From: Phoronis australis
Lineage: Eukaryota; Phoronida; Phoronidae
Reading direction: 5' to 3'
DNA length: 64,000 bases
Assembly (NCBI GenBank): GCA_002633005.1
Contig: NMRA01000368.1
Location: 1 to 64,000, forward strand
A program made the translations under genes and the position numbers. The number at the start of each line of letters is the position of its first letter. Within the stretch, counting starts at the first letter, position 1. Below the pieces are notes generated by a model. The model was not told where the DNA came from, did not search any database, and worked only from the letters and a program-made list of their open reading frames with translations. This document shows positions 47,946 to 60,501 of this stretch, in pieces.

Positions 47946-49789
47946 AACACTACCGCAGTTCGGAGGATTCACATGAGTTGCCGGACAGAAATAATGAGTC
48001 AGCAAAAATTAATACTGTGCTAACTCACGGCAAACTATTTGGGTGCCAAATTTTTTTTGTTACCACAAAATGTAGGTTTCTGTGCCCGGTTGCATGAAAC
48101 AGTCCCAAATACGCACTCGAATTTCCTAAATCTACTGCGTGTTTGTGGATTTGTAAAAACACTAATTGTCCTTTCTTATGCCGTTTTAGTTTCTTCTTTT
48201 AACCAATTTTTGACATTGGTACAATCCGAGAGTCAGATCTACTTTGAATTCTCATTATTATCGAAAATAAGTAGAGACCCTTTCATGTAACGCCCACTAA
48301 GGACTAAGTCTTTATTTATTTCCAGTAACGGAGAGTTCCGTAATATATTATATTATATTATTAGAAAATCCCATTAGTCAAAGAGGAGCTTATAATAAAG
48401 ATATAATTTAAGAAAAAGATTACATCTGTGAGTGAAGAACAACACTAGTATGCAAAAGATTTAGTGAACTTGAGTCTCAGGCAACATGGCTATGAAAACA
48501 TAGTCACGATGTCAACTGTAAACTACAACACATTTTATTTTTGAATGCCTAGTTTTCAAATTTAAGTTTAAGTTAGCATCTATATGTCAGCTTTATTTGT
48601 TTTCCTTATCGATATGTATTGTCTTCGGTTTTGTTTCAGTCAGAAGGTCATTTTTCCAACCGGTTATATCAAATGTTTAAAATAGTCTCTGGGTTCAGAT
48701 TTCTCATAATGTTTTAAAGCATTTAATAACCCCACCTAAATACAAGTTTAACTAACGACGCTTAATTGCTCGTTTCGTTTTAACAGTTCTGGACACCTGT
48801 TGCCTCTGGAACCAGCAGTCGATGGTACGAATGAACTGTAGTAAAACCCCTAAACCTAATCGAAATTGAAAAACCAAAGCACACGAACCCGTTAACAATT
48901 TGAGATCACAGGTCGAACATGAAAAATATTCGGATGTGCTCATACAATTTAATTGTGGTGTAAACATTAACAAATATACCGTGGGTCTACACGTTATTTT
49001 TAAGCGTGCGCCTTTGAAGGACATGGCGTCAAAGTTGTCACAAAAATATTCTTTTACTGCTTCGTAAAGAAAACACATTTTAGAAATATTTTAAGATATC
49101 GTCTAATTTTCTTTCTTTATATAGAACATGAAATGCGTTTTGGCAACTGAAAGACGTTGTTTTAAACCATGTTTGTTAAATTCAAGCCTGTATGTATTAG
49201 CATTCAGTGTTCAAATGCACGGCGTGGTGGTCATAAAAATTCAGTTAAGTTTCAAAATTATTTTGTTATCACTATGTTATCACTAATTTTGAAAGGGAGA
49301 TAACCACAGTATAGTTTCGTCGAATAGTCTTAGCACTTTAGCTAGAAATTCCATCTTACGCTCCACACAACTATTTCCAAAAATAATGTCATCCAATTTC
49401 AGCCAGGAACCAAGTCTCCGAGAATATTTCCATAACTGCTGATTATTCATATATTTTAAATAAAGTGCTGCTATAATGTGATGCATATAAGAACTTCATT
49501 CAATGATGGCGAGGTGGGAGCTGAAAATAATTTCCGACTTTTCATTAAATGGGCACGGGTGTTACTTCATAACATAGTAACAGTACGAAGCAATCTAAAT
49601 AGCGATTAAAAATCAACAAATATTATTTTTGGTGAGTAATTTTACTAAATTAAAGAGAAATTTTAATAAGTATAGAGAAGTTTTCCAAAGCGTAATTCTT
49701 ATTGTACACGACACTGCATGCTAACTGCAGTGTACTAAGTGTTGAATTACTGTACTGAGACAAGGAAGCAAACACCTGAGCGGCATGTC

Positions 49790-49845
49790 CACGGGTGAGA
49801 AACAACATGTTTTGGGTCCGTCGGTGATGTAGTTTCTCACCCGTG
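49790..49845. repeat. perfect 14-bp inverted repeat (stem-loop)
   Basis: CACGGGTGAGAAAC at 49790-49803 is perfectly complementary to GTTTCTCACCCGTG at 49832-49845, with a 28-base spacer. It could be a tiny palindromic element or a structured RNA; the function is unknown. Confidence 0.75.
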
Positions 49846-52800
49846 ATATCATTGGATGCTGCTTGCTCTGTACACAGAGTGGAATGTGAAAAAACAGAGA
49901 AGTGGAAGAGGGCTCCGGACAGAAGTCACGGCCGTCACGGCTGTGTAAAATTCTTAAACTTATATTTATTGCAAACTTGACGCCTTTCTCAAGAAAAACA
50001 TGGTGATTCTATATATGACCAGGATAGGCTGTTCAATCAGGGCTGCGTTCCGTAGACACAAGAAACTCGCGAAAACGCAAGATGACGTAAATGTTGTCAT
50101 GTATTACAACCGAGGCTCCTGACCACTCTTGCTTACCGGTATTCGTGAGTGGCTTAGGTAAACGGTACACGCCCAAGGAGCTTAGTGTAACAGGCCCTGC
50201 TTTGTGGCTCAAGCATGCAGTGTCTGATGTACATGTATGTCAGACAGTCTGCAGTCTTTAATGAGTGGAAAGTCTGGTGCGAAAATGGTCTTAGTCGAAA
50301 TTTATTTCCTTTAATTTAGCGTTAAACGCTGCGTGCTACCCTCGAGGTGTGTTGCCTCCAAAGTTTCCTTCAAGCTATCATCCTACCACGAAACATCCCG
50401 TGGGGTACTACTATATCGCATAAAATGGTACTATATTCACCCACGGCAATAATTTATTTTCACCTTGCAGTGAGCTCGGGGGTATAGCACGATAATTCCC
50501 GTGATTTTATACTATGACTATAACCGCGAGGCATCAGTGACCAGTTAAACCCCTGAGGCGTTGCCGAACATTCTTGCAAATCCTCGCTGTGATAGTAAAC
50601 TATTTGATGTTGTGAATCAGCAGAAGTTCAAAACTGTATTCTCACAGTGTGAATGAAAATGAAATCAGAATTTTGCCCGAAGCGCTTTTGATATCTGGTC
50701 ATCTGGTATGAATGGAGTAAAATGGCGATTTTTAAAATCAGAGGGCAAGTTCAATCTGAAGGTAATCTATTTTGCCTGCGTTTTTGAAGATGGAAAAAGC
50801 TGATTCGTAAAGCGACACTGCACGCGCTTACAGAGGTCCAAAGATTTATAACTTCAAACCGATACAAAATTAATTAGACACGGTTTTAAACCGTCGACGT
50901 GTTAAAACGCCAAAACATGGCTTTTGGTGAGGCACAAAATAGAAAAGAGTCGCTAAATTTCTCATCTTGATACTTGAACAAATTCTTCTGACAAACAAAA
51001 CTTGACTCGCAGCAGTAGCGCTACATTTGTAAACCCGGGTCTTCATGTGTAACCCGACAACATTTTTACAGAAGGGCGCCAAGTTGATATTAGCAGATGA
51101 ACATGATCATTGATTGAAAGTAAAAGTTGGTAAAAATGGACTTGTGATAGGTAACCGTATGTACAAAAAAACGACAATGGGGGACGGAAATCCTGAAAAA
51201 TAAATTTCACCTCTAAACTCCAGCTACGACCTCCGACCAAATTCCTCATCTAGACAGGTACCCGGTACTGCAGTTTTTTCACCAAGTCTGAAGTTGAGTC
51301 ACCAGGTACATAGCATTCTCTGCCCATGTGGTTTTTGCTCGTCCTGGCGGGAGTGAGGATTAGAGGGTAGTAGCTTTGCCATGGAATCGTTTCTATACCC
51401 TGAAAGTCGCGTTCGTCATCGTTCCTTTTCTCGTAGAGGGGTGAACCAGGGCTTGGACGGGCTCATGCTAGAAAACGAACTTAAACTGAATCTGTATGTC
51501 TACCGAGGAAAACGTTTGGTGTTTATTAGAAACGGGAGTCTAGGCTGCCACTGTTTAATATTTTAGTAGACACCCGCTAATTTAAATAATGAGCGTAGGG
51601 TAGACTGTAAGCTGAAGGGGAAATGACAAATCGCACCGCAGCATTCAAAAAACATACTTTATCATCGAGGTTTACGATAATAACTAATTCTAAGAAGAAA
51701 CGTACAGTTTCAAAGTTAAAGTATATTTTACGAGAAATTAGCAAACCACTATAACTCCGCAGTACCAGCCGAAGGCTCTTCCGCTGAGCCAAATCCCACG
51801 CGTTAAGTAGCGGGGTATTTTAAGCGTATTAATGGTAAAAGTTGATTTCACCGAATATCTGGCAGTCAATGGCGTGAATTGGCGATTTGTAACAAAACCA
51901 CAAAAACACACAACGGATTATGTTGAGTTGTAACTCTGGTCAAAGCTAACAATTTCAAGAAAACAATATCATCAAGCTATAATCCCAAAGTGCGTTTTTC
52001 GGATGTAAAACCGATGCCCATATAAACTCCCACGTCATACACCTTCCTCGAGAATCCAAATAGTCATGAATGATTTCATCACTAGAATTACACCATTGAT
52101 CGTTACGCTCATTTGATACAATAGTCGTCATTTTTTGTACGACGTTATATGGAATTATAAGTAGATCTTGGGAAACGTTTTTGGCGCCAAATGTTACCTT
52201 CCTCTTTTCTAACGGAATTTTAAGGAACTGGAGTTTTTCAATAGCCTAAAACCATACAGACCTATGCTTCACTGTGACCATTCACCACTAACGTCATTGC
52301 ACGCCGTATTCAAAGGATCAAACGGAGAATTTTAAATTAAAATTCTTAGACATATCAAACGTCCTTGTCACTTCTTTAAAACTTGTTTCCTGGCAGCACT
52401 TTTTAACCAATCATATCAATCTTAGGTACCTTGAAAGCCAGAACCATTGAGTATTTTCACGGCATGCTGCTTTGCATAAAAACTATGAGCAAAGTTTCGC
52501 CTGGGCTAGTCGCCAAAGCGAAATGCTGCACGTTTTTGTAAAATACACGCGCTATGAAACTTTTCTGTCATGTAATCTCTGTTCACAGCCCTCGATTCGC
52601 CAATGTGACCTCAGATTGTGTTTGGCGACCTGGAAAAATTCCAAGTCGCCACGTAGTCGCCACTGCGAGAATCAAAGTCGGATAATAATTTCCTCTAAAT
52701 TCGTTTCAAAGTTCGTATTGTCTTCAAAACTTTAAATTCCAAGATTTATTACCTTTGATTCATAATTGTTCCGTTTATTTCGTAAAATCAACGTCGGAAT

Positions 52801-54668
52801 TGTTCGGCAAAAATCGGGCAAGATCGGCAAAATTCGCACCACTAGCCCATGTGGTCGTATGCGTTCTATGTTCGTTCGCCGGCGGGGGAATTTTTGGTCG
52901 ACGAATGATCATGATATTGATAATACACATCAGGTGACGTCAGCAATACAGATATTTGTTTAGTTTGAGGGGTTTTAATGGGAACTTTTTTTAATAAAGA
53001 GTATTATACTAAAAAACTGAATTTACTACTTTAAGGATTTCGATCTCAAGGTTTATGGCATCGAATTTCCGTTTCGTTGGAAAATCTACATTCACTAGCT
53101 AATCATTTAGATTAAACTTATTTCATGGGAACAGTTCAGATCAAAATTCTTGTGAGCTTGTCCCTCATTGCGTTCGAACACAAAGAAGATTCCGAGTTAC
53201 ATGTAGGGCAGGCGTGCAGTTAAAACAACTGATTAAGCTGTAACACACGCAGTCATGTTGTAAGTTCGTAACGATTCAGAGGTGGTGGTAAACGGGGCTA
53301 ATTTGTCACAACTGTGAAATCAACAAAATCCCTCAAACAGAATCGTAATGATAACGACAGCATCGTTTGCGAACGCATTATAGTTTAATCATCTTCCTAA
53401 ACGGTTCTGACAAGTTTATTGTTACGAATGGCTACAACGTGTTAGCTCAGATTGGCAACGACAGGTGTTGTCAACATCTTAAAAATACCGAATATCTTTT
53501 GACACGGCGTTTTGGGTTATTTATTATAAGTCAGGCAAATTAAGTTAGCTGCCGTGCCGGTCTGAGTTCAACATTGTTTCGTCACGTCCTCGTTGATCTA
53601 ACGAAACGGTTACCAGACCAGTCCTTTGCATTGAATTAAATGGAAACGAGTTTGCACTGATATTTACTGCACCGTTGTATATAAGTAAAATTCCGAAATG
53701 TGGCAACTTAGAATCGTCACACAACTGTTCTTTTAGAAAATAATAAAGCGAGTGTGCCGTTGCCTAAAGCATGTCACGTGCCGTGTGTGTGGTAATTTGT
53801 CATCGCCATGCGCCGAAGGAAATAAACACCCTAAGTGTTACAATCGGATAAGGTGACGACAGCAGACAAACGCCGTCGATTACAAGAGAAGAGGAGACAA
53901 ACCTTCCCTTCGGACAGACTGTGAAAGAGGAACGTTAGATTTTCCTTGAAAAAGAAATCCAATTGAACATTTATGATTGTAATTAGGAGACTATTCTGTG
54001 TTATCATCCTCATGATATTTTATACCATCGGGAATTCCGTCAGAAGGCTCAAATTGACTTAATCATCGAACCTGTTACCCTAATATTGAACTAAGAAGTT
54101 TATGTTACCAACCCTAGATATTTGTTGTCTCAGATTTGGGGCACGTCGCCTTTTCCAATAGGAGTGCAAGTTGCTTGACCATGTTAATTATGGCAAACTA
54201 ACATGAAACTCGAAAAAGAAGTTTGGGACAATTTCTCAAGACGCAGGTCGTTCATTTGTGATTACATCTGAAAACGTGTTCACTGGTTAGATTCAATTTA
54301 GGTCAAGTTATTTAGAACACCAGTAGTGTTTACATGTTTTAACAGTGTTTATATTAATTTTACTCTAAACATGCGACTTGTGTATTTATGATGCCTCAAC
54401 AACCAACCCAGCTGTCAGTTTTTGAAGTTAACACTTACATTTTCATGACAATTGAAATTTGAGCCTGCTAGTGATTTAAGGGTACTCGTGTCGGTCTCGT
54501 TGGAAATACACTTTCGCTTTTCCAACAATACCGTATTTCCCGGTGATCCTTCGCTAGATGCCAAAAGTGTTTTATCGACCACTACCTGCCTCTTACCCTC
54601 GCAGACGACAATGTTGAGCAGATTCCATTATAGCTGATAGGTTCGCTCCAGTCGCTGTGCGCTTAGCC

Positions 54669-54749
54669 CAGGGTAGAGTTGAGTAACGCTGGTAATCTCG
54701 CGAAGTCTTGATTTTTAGCGAGGTCTTTGTGTTACTGAACTCTACCCTG
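54669..54749. mobile_element. 81-bp palindromic MITE, family E (short form)
   Basis: CAGGGTAGAGTTGAGTAAC at the left is inverted at the right (TTACTGAACTCTACCCTG). The middle, AATCTCGCGAAGTCTTGATT followed by TTTAGCGAGG, is the core shared with 21328-21467 and 24705-24843 in inverse order. No target-site duplication is evident. Confidence 0.75.
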
Positions 54750-55346
54750 TTTTCCACAATGACTTGTGCAGTGTTCGTGGTAGCAGTACTGTGACAAACA
54801 AAACTGGGAGAAGGGTTACGTATCCCAAAAAAGTGCAGCATCTGAGGGGTAGTATTGGTTGATTAATGAAATTTCCGACGACTGGTGGGAAGGCGAAGGA
54901 AATGGCGAGCCTGAGTTAAACGAAGTTGAGTTTATCATATATGTGCCCCCAATATTTTTGTTTTCCTGTTTGCATTGTAAACTTCAGAAAACGGTACTGG
55001 GGCACATCTTGTTGAACAAGCGTTCTAATGACTCCCACAAAAAGCTAAATAAAACGTTAAGTTTCATTTAGGCTGATTAGATGTAACTCTATGTCATGAT
55101 ACATTTCTCGTCACAACGGGAAGGACTACTTCGACAAGTTAATAAAACATTATTAAAATTTCATAAGGAGTTAAATTTTGTTGGTGGCTATCGAACGGGG
55201 TAATTTATGTAAGCGAGTTCTACTACTAGGAGTACATATGAAATTAGTTGTAAGTTTCCAAGCTCAGAAATAAAATGTAAGGCCTGGTGTCCCCCATTTT
55301 GCTCAACGGCGAATATTTCACACCGACATTTCGTGATTCATTTCAG

Positions 55347-55618
55347 GGTTCAGGGGGCTCTGACAAACGACATACTTCGGCTAAACATTCCTAGGCTTCC
55401 GAAGGTGGATCCGAATACTGTGTGCAAGACGTACCCTGGGCTCTCAAGGAAGCAGTATAAGTTGTGTGCCAGGTACCCGGATGTGACAGCCTCGGCACTC
55501 CAGGGTATCCAGATTGGAGTGCACGAATGCCAAAACCAGTTTAAAAACTACAGATGGAACTGTTCTTCTTTGGAAGTGAAAAATAAAAATCCTTTTTCAA
55601 GCCCAATATTAGCTCAAG
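55347..55618 (+). CDS. Wnt10: Wnt10 exon 2
   Basis: The exon is 272 nt; the acceptor TTTCAG and donor CAAG|GTAAGT are strong. It encodes residues 38-129 of a secreted Wnt ligand, which binds Frizzled receptors. The order is typical of Wnt10: [21 protein letters not shown] (Cys 64), [19 protein letters not shown] (Cys 78), HECQNQF (Cys 99) and RWNCSSLE (Cys 110). An N-x-S glycosylation site lies at Asn 109. NDIL at the start and WNCSSLE...P...SPI before the exon boundary match WNT10A/B closely and separate it from other Wnt subfamilies. The exon ends one base into a Gly codon, completed by exon 3. Confidence 0.97.
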
Positions 55619-57895
55619 GTAAGTCACGTTTCGTTGATTTATTTCCAGAAGTCGCTTACACGTATACCGCATTTTGAAAACCCGTTGTCTTCACTGCTAG
55701 CAGGGATCAACCTCGTTCTCACTGTTTACGTGACGATTCTTGATTTTCACTTGTTCTCAAAATATCCAAAATTAAAATATATACATAAACACCAATTGTT
55801 AATTGACACGAAACGTTTCCAACACGAGTTTATCATACCAATGATGAATTGCGCGTGTTTTCTTAGGTAAAATATCTGCAACTGCGAACTGAAATATGGC
55901 CAAAAATCTATGGTAGTTTCCGGTCGGTACCTCTTCTCATTTTGAGATATGCGTTTACCTACTAAAAAAAGAAAAACACCCGCCCGATTCAATATCAGCC
56001 AAGGTCTTTTTTGAAAAATGCACGCCAGCAGGGGAAGTGAGGTTCGTAATGCCATAACTTGCCAAGCGATGAGTAAAAAAAAACAAATATCGCATCATTT
56101 TGCTCGTCTCAGGTGTTTTTTTTTTTTGAAAAAGTGAGCAACTAAAAATTTCCGCTTCGCCGACTTCATTTTCAAGAACAAAAACAGAGACCAGAAGCAA
56201 CTATGCCTTTTTTGGCATGAAAGCAGTTTGAGACGGTTTAACAAGCCAAAAATAACTACTGTGGCGTCCTCCCCATTTAGCACAACGGATCGTTGAAAAC
56301 CAAAAGTCTTATTTCGTATTAACTAAGAACTAAAATTGTTCATTTTAACAATCGCAGCTGGAAAACTAAACAAGGCTCGCCAATGAATTTCACCTGTGTT
56401 CCAACACAATAATCGCATTAGTTGTGACCCGAGTGATGCACGCGCAATGAAACCTGGAAATTTTAAATACAGGGTGGATATGAGTACAGGTCCTTTTAGT
56501 GAGAACTCTGAGTAAAGTGCAATCAGTTGAGACAGTAACTTCCTCTTGAAGCTGTTGTTATAATCAGAAATAATTGACGCCACAGGCGCGAGACCAATGA
56601 ATCTGTGCTAATGGTCCCTCGACCCCTTGTTACTGAGAATGTGAGCTTATACTCTATAAATTCCGATATATTTCCAACAGTTGTGTTATAATTCGCCCTT
56701 TGTGGTCACAGTCGTCAGTGCACTGCAAGAGAGATTCCCACAGATAAAAAGAATAAAGACTAAAGGATCATCGTAAATCTCTTAAATTTGGCAAAATATG
56801 CACCGTCTGCAAATGGTGAAACTCACTGAACCTTATTCAGCCAGATGTCTAGACTTCACTGCAAAACATTGACCAACCGGTATATCAACAATCATGGGAA
56901 AAGCGCAGTTTTGAAGGAAATTACGAGTCGGAAGCACTGTAAATAAGCTCACGTTTTCCGAGTATCATTTAAATGTTTCAACACGTAAATTGCATCAGAT
57001 GCAATTATCTTCCGAGGTTCTCTGAAAAATTACAATGAAACTGGTACGCCTTACATTATGTGAGGGTGGTCCGCGAGCAATGTATTATGACTCGTTCTGA
57101 ATGAATTTAAGAATGTTACGAGATTAACCCAATCATCCACTTCTGGTGCAGCAAATGCTTGTTTTATTAGTTTGTTGTTGTCGGACAAGTCATGCGGTCC
57201 GGTGATGACGTCACTTGAGTATTACGTAAAAAGCACTGGCCAGCGCGTGGAGTCATCTGCTATAACAATGTGACCTCGTGGGATTGTCCAAGTGCCTCAG
57301 GCTACTTGCATAAAATTGAGTTCAAACTTGATAATGTGTTCTGTGATTGCGCTAGGATGACGTAACATTAGCCACCACAACCTTAAAATGACAAAACAAA
57401 GTTTGAAACGGGCAACCAGTTCCATTAAGTAATAAATCGTGATGGCCTCGTGCCTCTAAATTTCTTCTACGATCCTCTAAGCCCAAGTCCCAGCTTGCAG
57501 ATACCAATCTTGAGGGACCGTGAAATCTCCAGCCCCCAAACCCCACACATGGGCCGAATATGTATATTCCCGAGCGCGATTCAAACTACAGGCCAGAGTT
57601 AGGAATCTGGTCCCACGGCTATCGGGCGGAGTTTGCATGGTCTTTGGGACTGAACTTTGGTCACCAGGTATCATGGAGCATTTTCGGCATACGAGGGGAA
57701 CTCATAAGCGTGTGTCTGTGATTTGTATCGCGGCTTTGGTGTCTGTTAGTCTGGAACTGGACATTATTCGTTGGATCGTAGGTAGCCGAGTAGGAGCGCG
57801 GCTATGGAATCCTTTCAATCGTTTTGTGAAGGAGCAAGAGTACGCTAATGCGACCGATGTCGTAACACAGGATTGCGAAAACTTTACTTGACCGT

Positions 57896-57911
57896 GGGGT
57901 GGGGGGGGGGG
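57896..57911. repeat. poly-G tract
   Basis: Four Gs, one T, then eleven Gs. A G-quadruplex is possible on this strand. Length may be unreliable in assembly. Confidence 0.9.
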
Positions 57912-59312
57912 TTAGGCATACATATTATGATCGGGGAGTACCCACTCTCGAACCAAATTTCACAAGAAATGCTAATTATATATTCAGTAAGACCTCGATT
58001 CGCATAAGAAAATATGATTTTGATGCACCAGTAAAACAAATATCGTTCTTGCCTGACGGCAGTTGTTGGACATCTTCCTCACATGACCACGGCAATCAAA
58101 CGGTGGATCAGAGGAGGTTATCTAACCAGCAGGAGACCGGTGATAGACACTGCCATCCGCGAAATGGTTTTTATCGGTGCGATCCTGCGGAGAAGCACGC
58201 GGTGCTTACTGTGGAATCTTGTGAAAAACATCCATTTTATTAGTTTCAGGATACGAGTTGACTGCAGATGAAACCCATTCAAGGAAATCGTCAAAGGAAG
58301 TGTGATAAATGATTGGTGCGATGCAAAAAATACTTTCGAAGAATTAGTGTTAATTTCATGCACGTGCCAACCACGTGGCGAACAGGCGTCACTTATTCTG
58401 CAGCATTTATTACTGTATTGTGTGATAGATCATTTTTTGTCTTCTTTAAACGATGCCACGCTAATGGGGTGTTTTGGTTGGTTAGCAAACAAGCATTTTG
58501 GAGCTATGTCAGAAATTCAAGAGAGCAAAATCAGTTTAGGCCCTGTTCCGTAGAAGCAATACACTCTGGAAAGCGTAACGTCACCCGTAAGTTTTCGCGA
58601 TATACCGCCATACACGTAGATTACAAGGGAAGCTCGTGACCGCGGCAGCTTTTCTTGTGACATTCTTGCTTCTGCGGAACTCTGCCCAGGTCAGGTCTGC
58701 CGTGCCGCAGTTGATTACACGCCTGAACAAACTGGCACTGGAAAGTTTTCCGTTAGTTACCTGGAGGCCAAGAAAGGAAATCTGCATATTTAAAAGTTGT
58801 GTTGGCCGCGTGAGGACGTACAAAAATGCGCATGCTGAAAGCATTTCACGTAGTTAGTTCATGGGGCATTCTATAATAAAGTTTTGAACTAGTAATGAAC
58901 ACGCCCCTGATGAACTTCATTGTATAGGGTACACAGGTACAGCCACTGCGTACAGCCAGCGAAAAAATAACAGCTATGATTCATGAACAACTTTTCTACA
59001 ATGTGTTATGGTATTGCTTTTATCACATTTACATGGTATTTGAGATTCAAAAAACTCAAACAATGAGATTAATTTGGTTACCTACGCTTTTTATCCACCA
59101 CGGTGTTGTCAAGCGCTCTCTTTTGGCCAAAACGCTTAGCTCGTGCGTTGAAGTTGCATTAGTTCGCAACTTGATTATGGGGTATATTATCTCCACGTTT
59201 CTTTTATACCAAGGCAATTTTCCGTCGTTTTCGTCATTTTTGAAATTCTTTTTATAGAGACTTGAAATAGTGAAACTGCCTTGAGTGTGGTTTATCACAT
59301 ATTGAATTGACG

Positions 59313-59538
59313 CATGCGCACACCCAGCCTAAAAATGGGGTCTCGAATTCTTGAGAATGTGGACCTTTTACTTCACTAGGATTCACGGGGTACGTTCAGA
59401 GCTATGCATAATGCATTCGCCGAGTTTTGGTAGTTTCTTCCTTTTTAGTGGATTTTTGTCTCGTTTTCTACTTTTTTCGGAGGCGGACATTTATGCCCAC
59501 TTCGTTCAAGCCCCCCGAGCCCCCTGGGCGAGCGCATG
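59313..59538 (+). mobile_element. 226-bp MITE, second copy of the CATGCGC family
   Basis: Starts CATGCGCACACCC and ends GCGAGCGCATG, imperfect inverted ends of the same family as 28168-28393. It has exactly the same length but opposite orientation. Flanks TGACG and TGATG agree at four of five bases, a decayed 5-bp target-site duplication. Shared interior: GTCTCGAATTCTTGAGAATG and GGAGGCGGAC. Confidence 0.75.
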
Positions 59539-59633
59539 TGATGTATCTTGAAATCACAATTTTCGTCGTTAACTTTACGCGATGACGGTACCAACAAAGT
59601 CGTTCGATGTTCGTTCATTTCCGCGTGACGTCA

Positions 59634-60501
59634 CAGTGGCGGATCTAGGATATCACAAGAGGGGGGGCCAACATTTTGTCCGGCTGTAAGCATTTGCGCA
59701 AACCACGATTGTAGATGCGCATAGCACCGAATGGGGGGAGGTCGGGTTTGCCCCCTCCCGCCCAGGAAATGTTTCTGTTTTTTCCTCTAAAAACTTGATC
59801 AAGCATTTTCCTTGATTTCTGATGTATTATCCAAGAAAAAAAGAAACACGGAGAACGTGTCACATAGGAAAAACTGCCAGTTCCACAGACTCGAACTCAC
59901 GACCTGGCTGATGGGACACGCGTGCTTTACCACTACAACACCACGATTTCACTAATAAACTTAAACTAAGAGACCTACTTGTTTATGGTCCACAGCGTTT
60001 GCGCGCGAAACCTACTTCTTTTTGAAATACTTATTACACGTTTTATATTTTGTGCAGTCGGTTCTTAACAAATTTGTTGTATTTAAAATAGTCTTCAAAT
60101 GCCCAAAAGACCAAATCCGTTTTTCGTGTTGGTATTAATGACGGGATTGCTTTGGAAATCGTCTTAATTTAAGGTTTAGCAAAGAGAGAATTAATGAGTT
60201 TCTGAGTGATTCATTAAGGCTTCGATTAAAATTCACATCTTACCAGCAGCTTCTGTTTTTTCATCGTCACTCAGGTTCCATTTTGTTTAAAAAATGAAGT
60301 AAATTTTCTTCATTGCACAGTGGAGCAGACGACGGAAACGGANAAACTGCACACATTTAAATCTTTTTTCATCCGTATAATTTTAATTACCGGGGCAAAT
60401 TAATAAACTCAACATTTTCCTACGCTCTTGCTGTTTTATTTTTTTGCGGCAGCCAAGGGGGGTGGGGGCGGGCCCCCTGGGCACCCCTAAATCCGCCTAT
60501 G
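59634..60501 (+). mobile_element. 868-bp family G element carrying a tRNA-like insert
   Basis: Left terminus CAGTGGCGGATCTAGGATAT; right terminus, inverted, CATAGGCGGATTTAGGGG. Flanks CGTCA and CGTAA (four of five) resemble a 5-bp target-site duplication. The ends match 38184-38507, but about 500 extra bases lie inside, including the tRNA-like stretch at 59881-59950 and a single N at 60343. The right end holds a G-rich tract (near 60457-60480). No transposase was recognised. Confidence 0.7.
59881..59950 (-). other. tRNA-like remnant (SINE or tRNA pseudogene)
   Basis: On the minus strand, GGTGTTGTAGTGGTAAAGCA contains an A-box-like TAGTGGTAAAGC. About 35 bases later, GGTCGTGAGTTCGAGTCTG contains a B-box-like GAGTTCGAGTC. 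The T-arm stem does not pair well and no complete cloverleaf forms, so this is not a working tRNA gene. Confidence 0.5.

Larger units (their letters stand above)
43878..55346 (+). other. Wnt10: Wnt10 intron 1 (11.5 kb)
   Basis: GT at 43878 and AG at 55345-55346 (ATTCATTTCAG). Apart from the Penelope-like remnant, a family D fragment, a hairpin and a MITE listed separately, I see no other gene. Motif-free frames up to 144 codons (46593-47027 minus) are within chance length for this base composition. Regulatory elements cannot be recognised by eye. Confidence 0.65.

Noticed and set aside
47777-48005. N-terminal extension of the minus-strand frame that contains the GIY-YIG remnant
   Set aside because: This part lies beyond the inverted terminus of the Penelope-like element and has no Penelope similarity; it is open by chance.
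51735-51800. Minus-strand TTTGGCTCAGCGGAAGAGCC resembling a tRNA D-arm/A box
   Set aside because: No acceptable B box or cloverleaf follows at tRNA spacing; the text after it (GAGTTATAGTGG) departs strongly from the consensus.
57520-58857. Cluster of 73-123 codon plus-strand frames in Wnt10 intron 2
   Set aside because: No homology or domain seen, no consistent splice phases between them, and several overlap open frames on the other strand.
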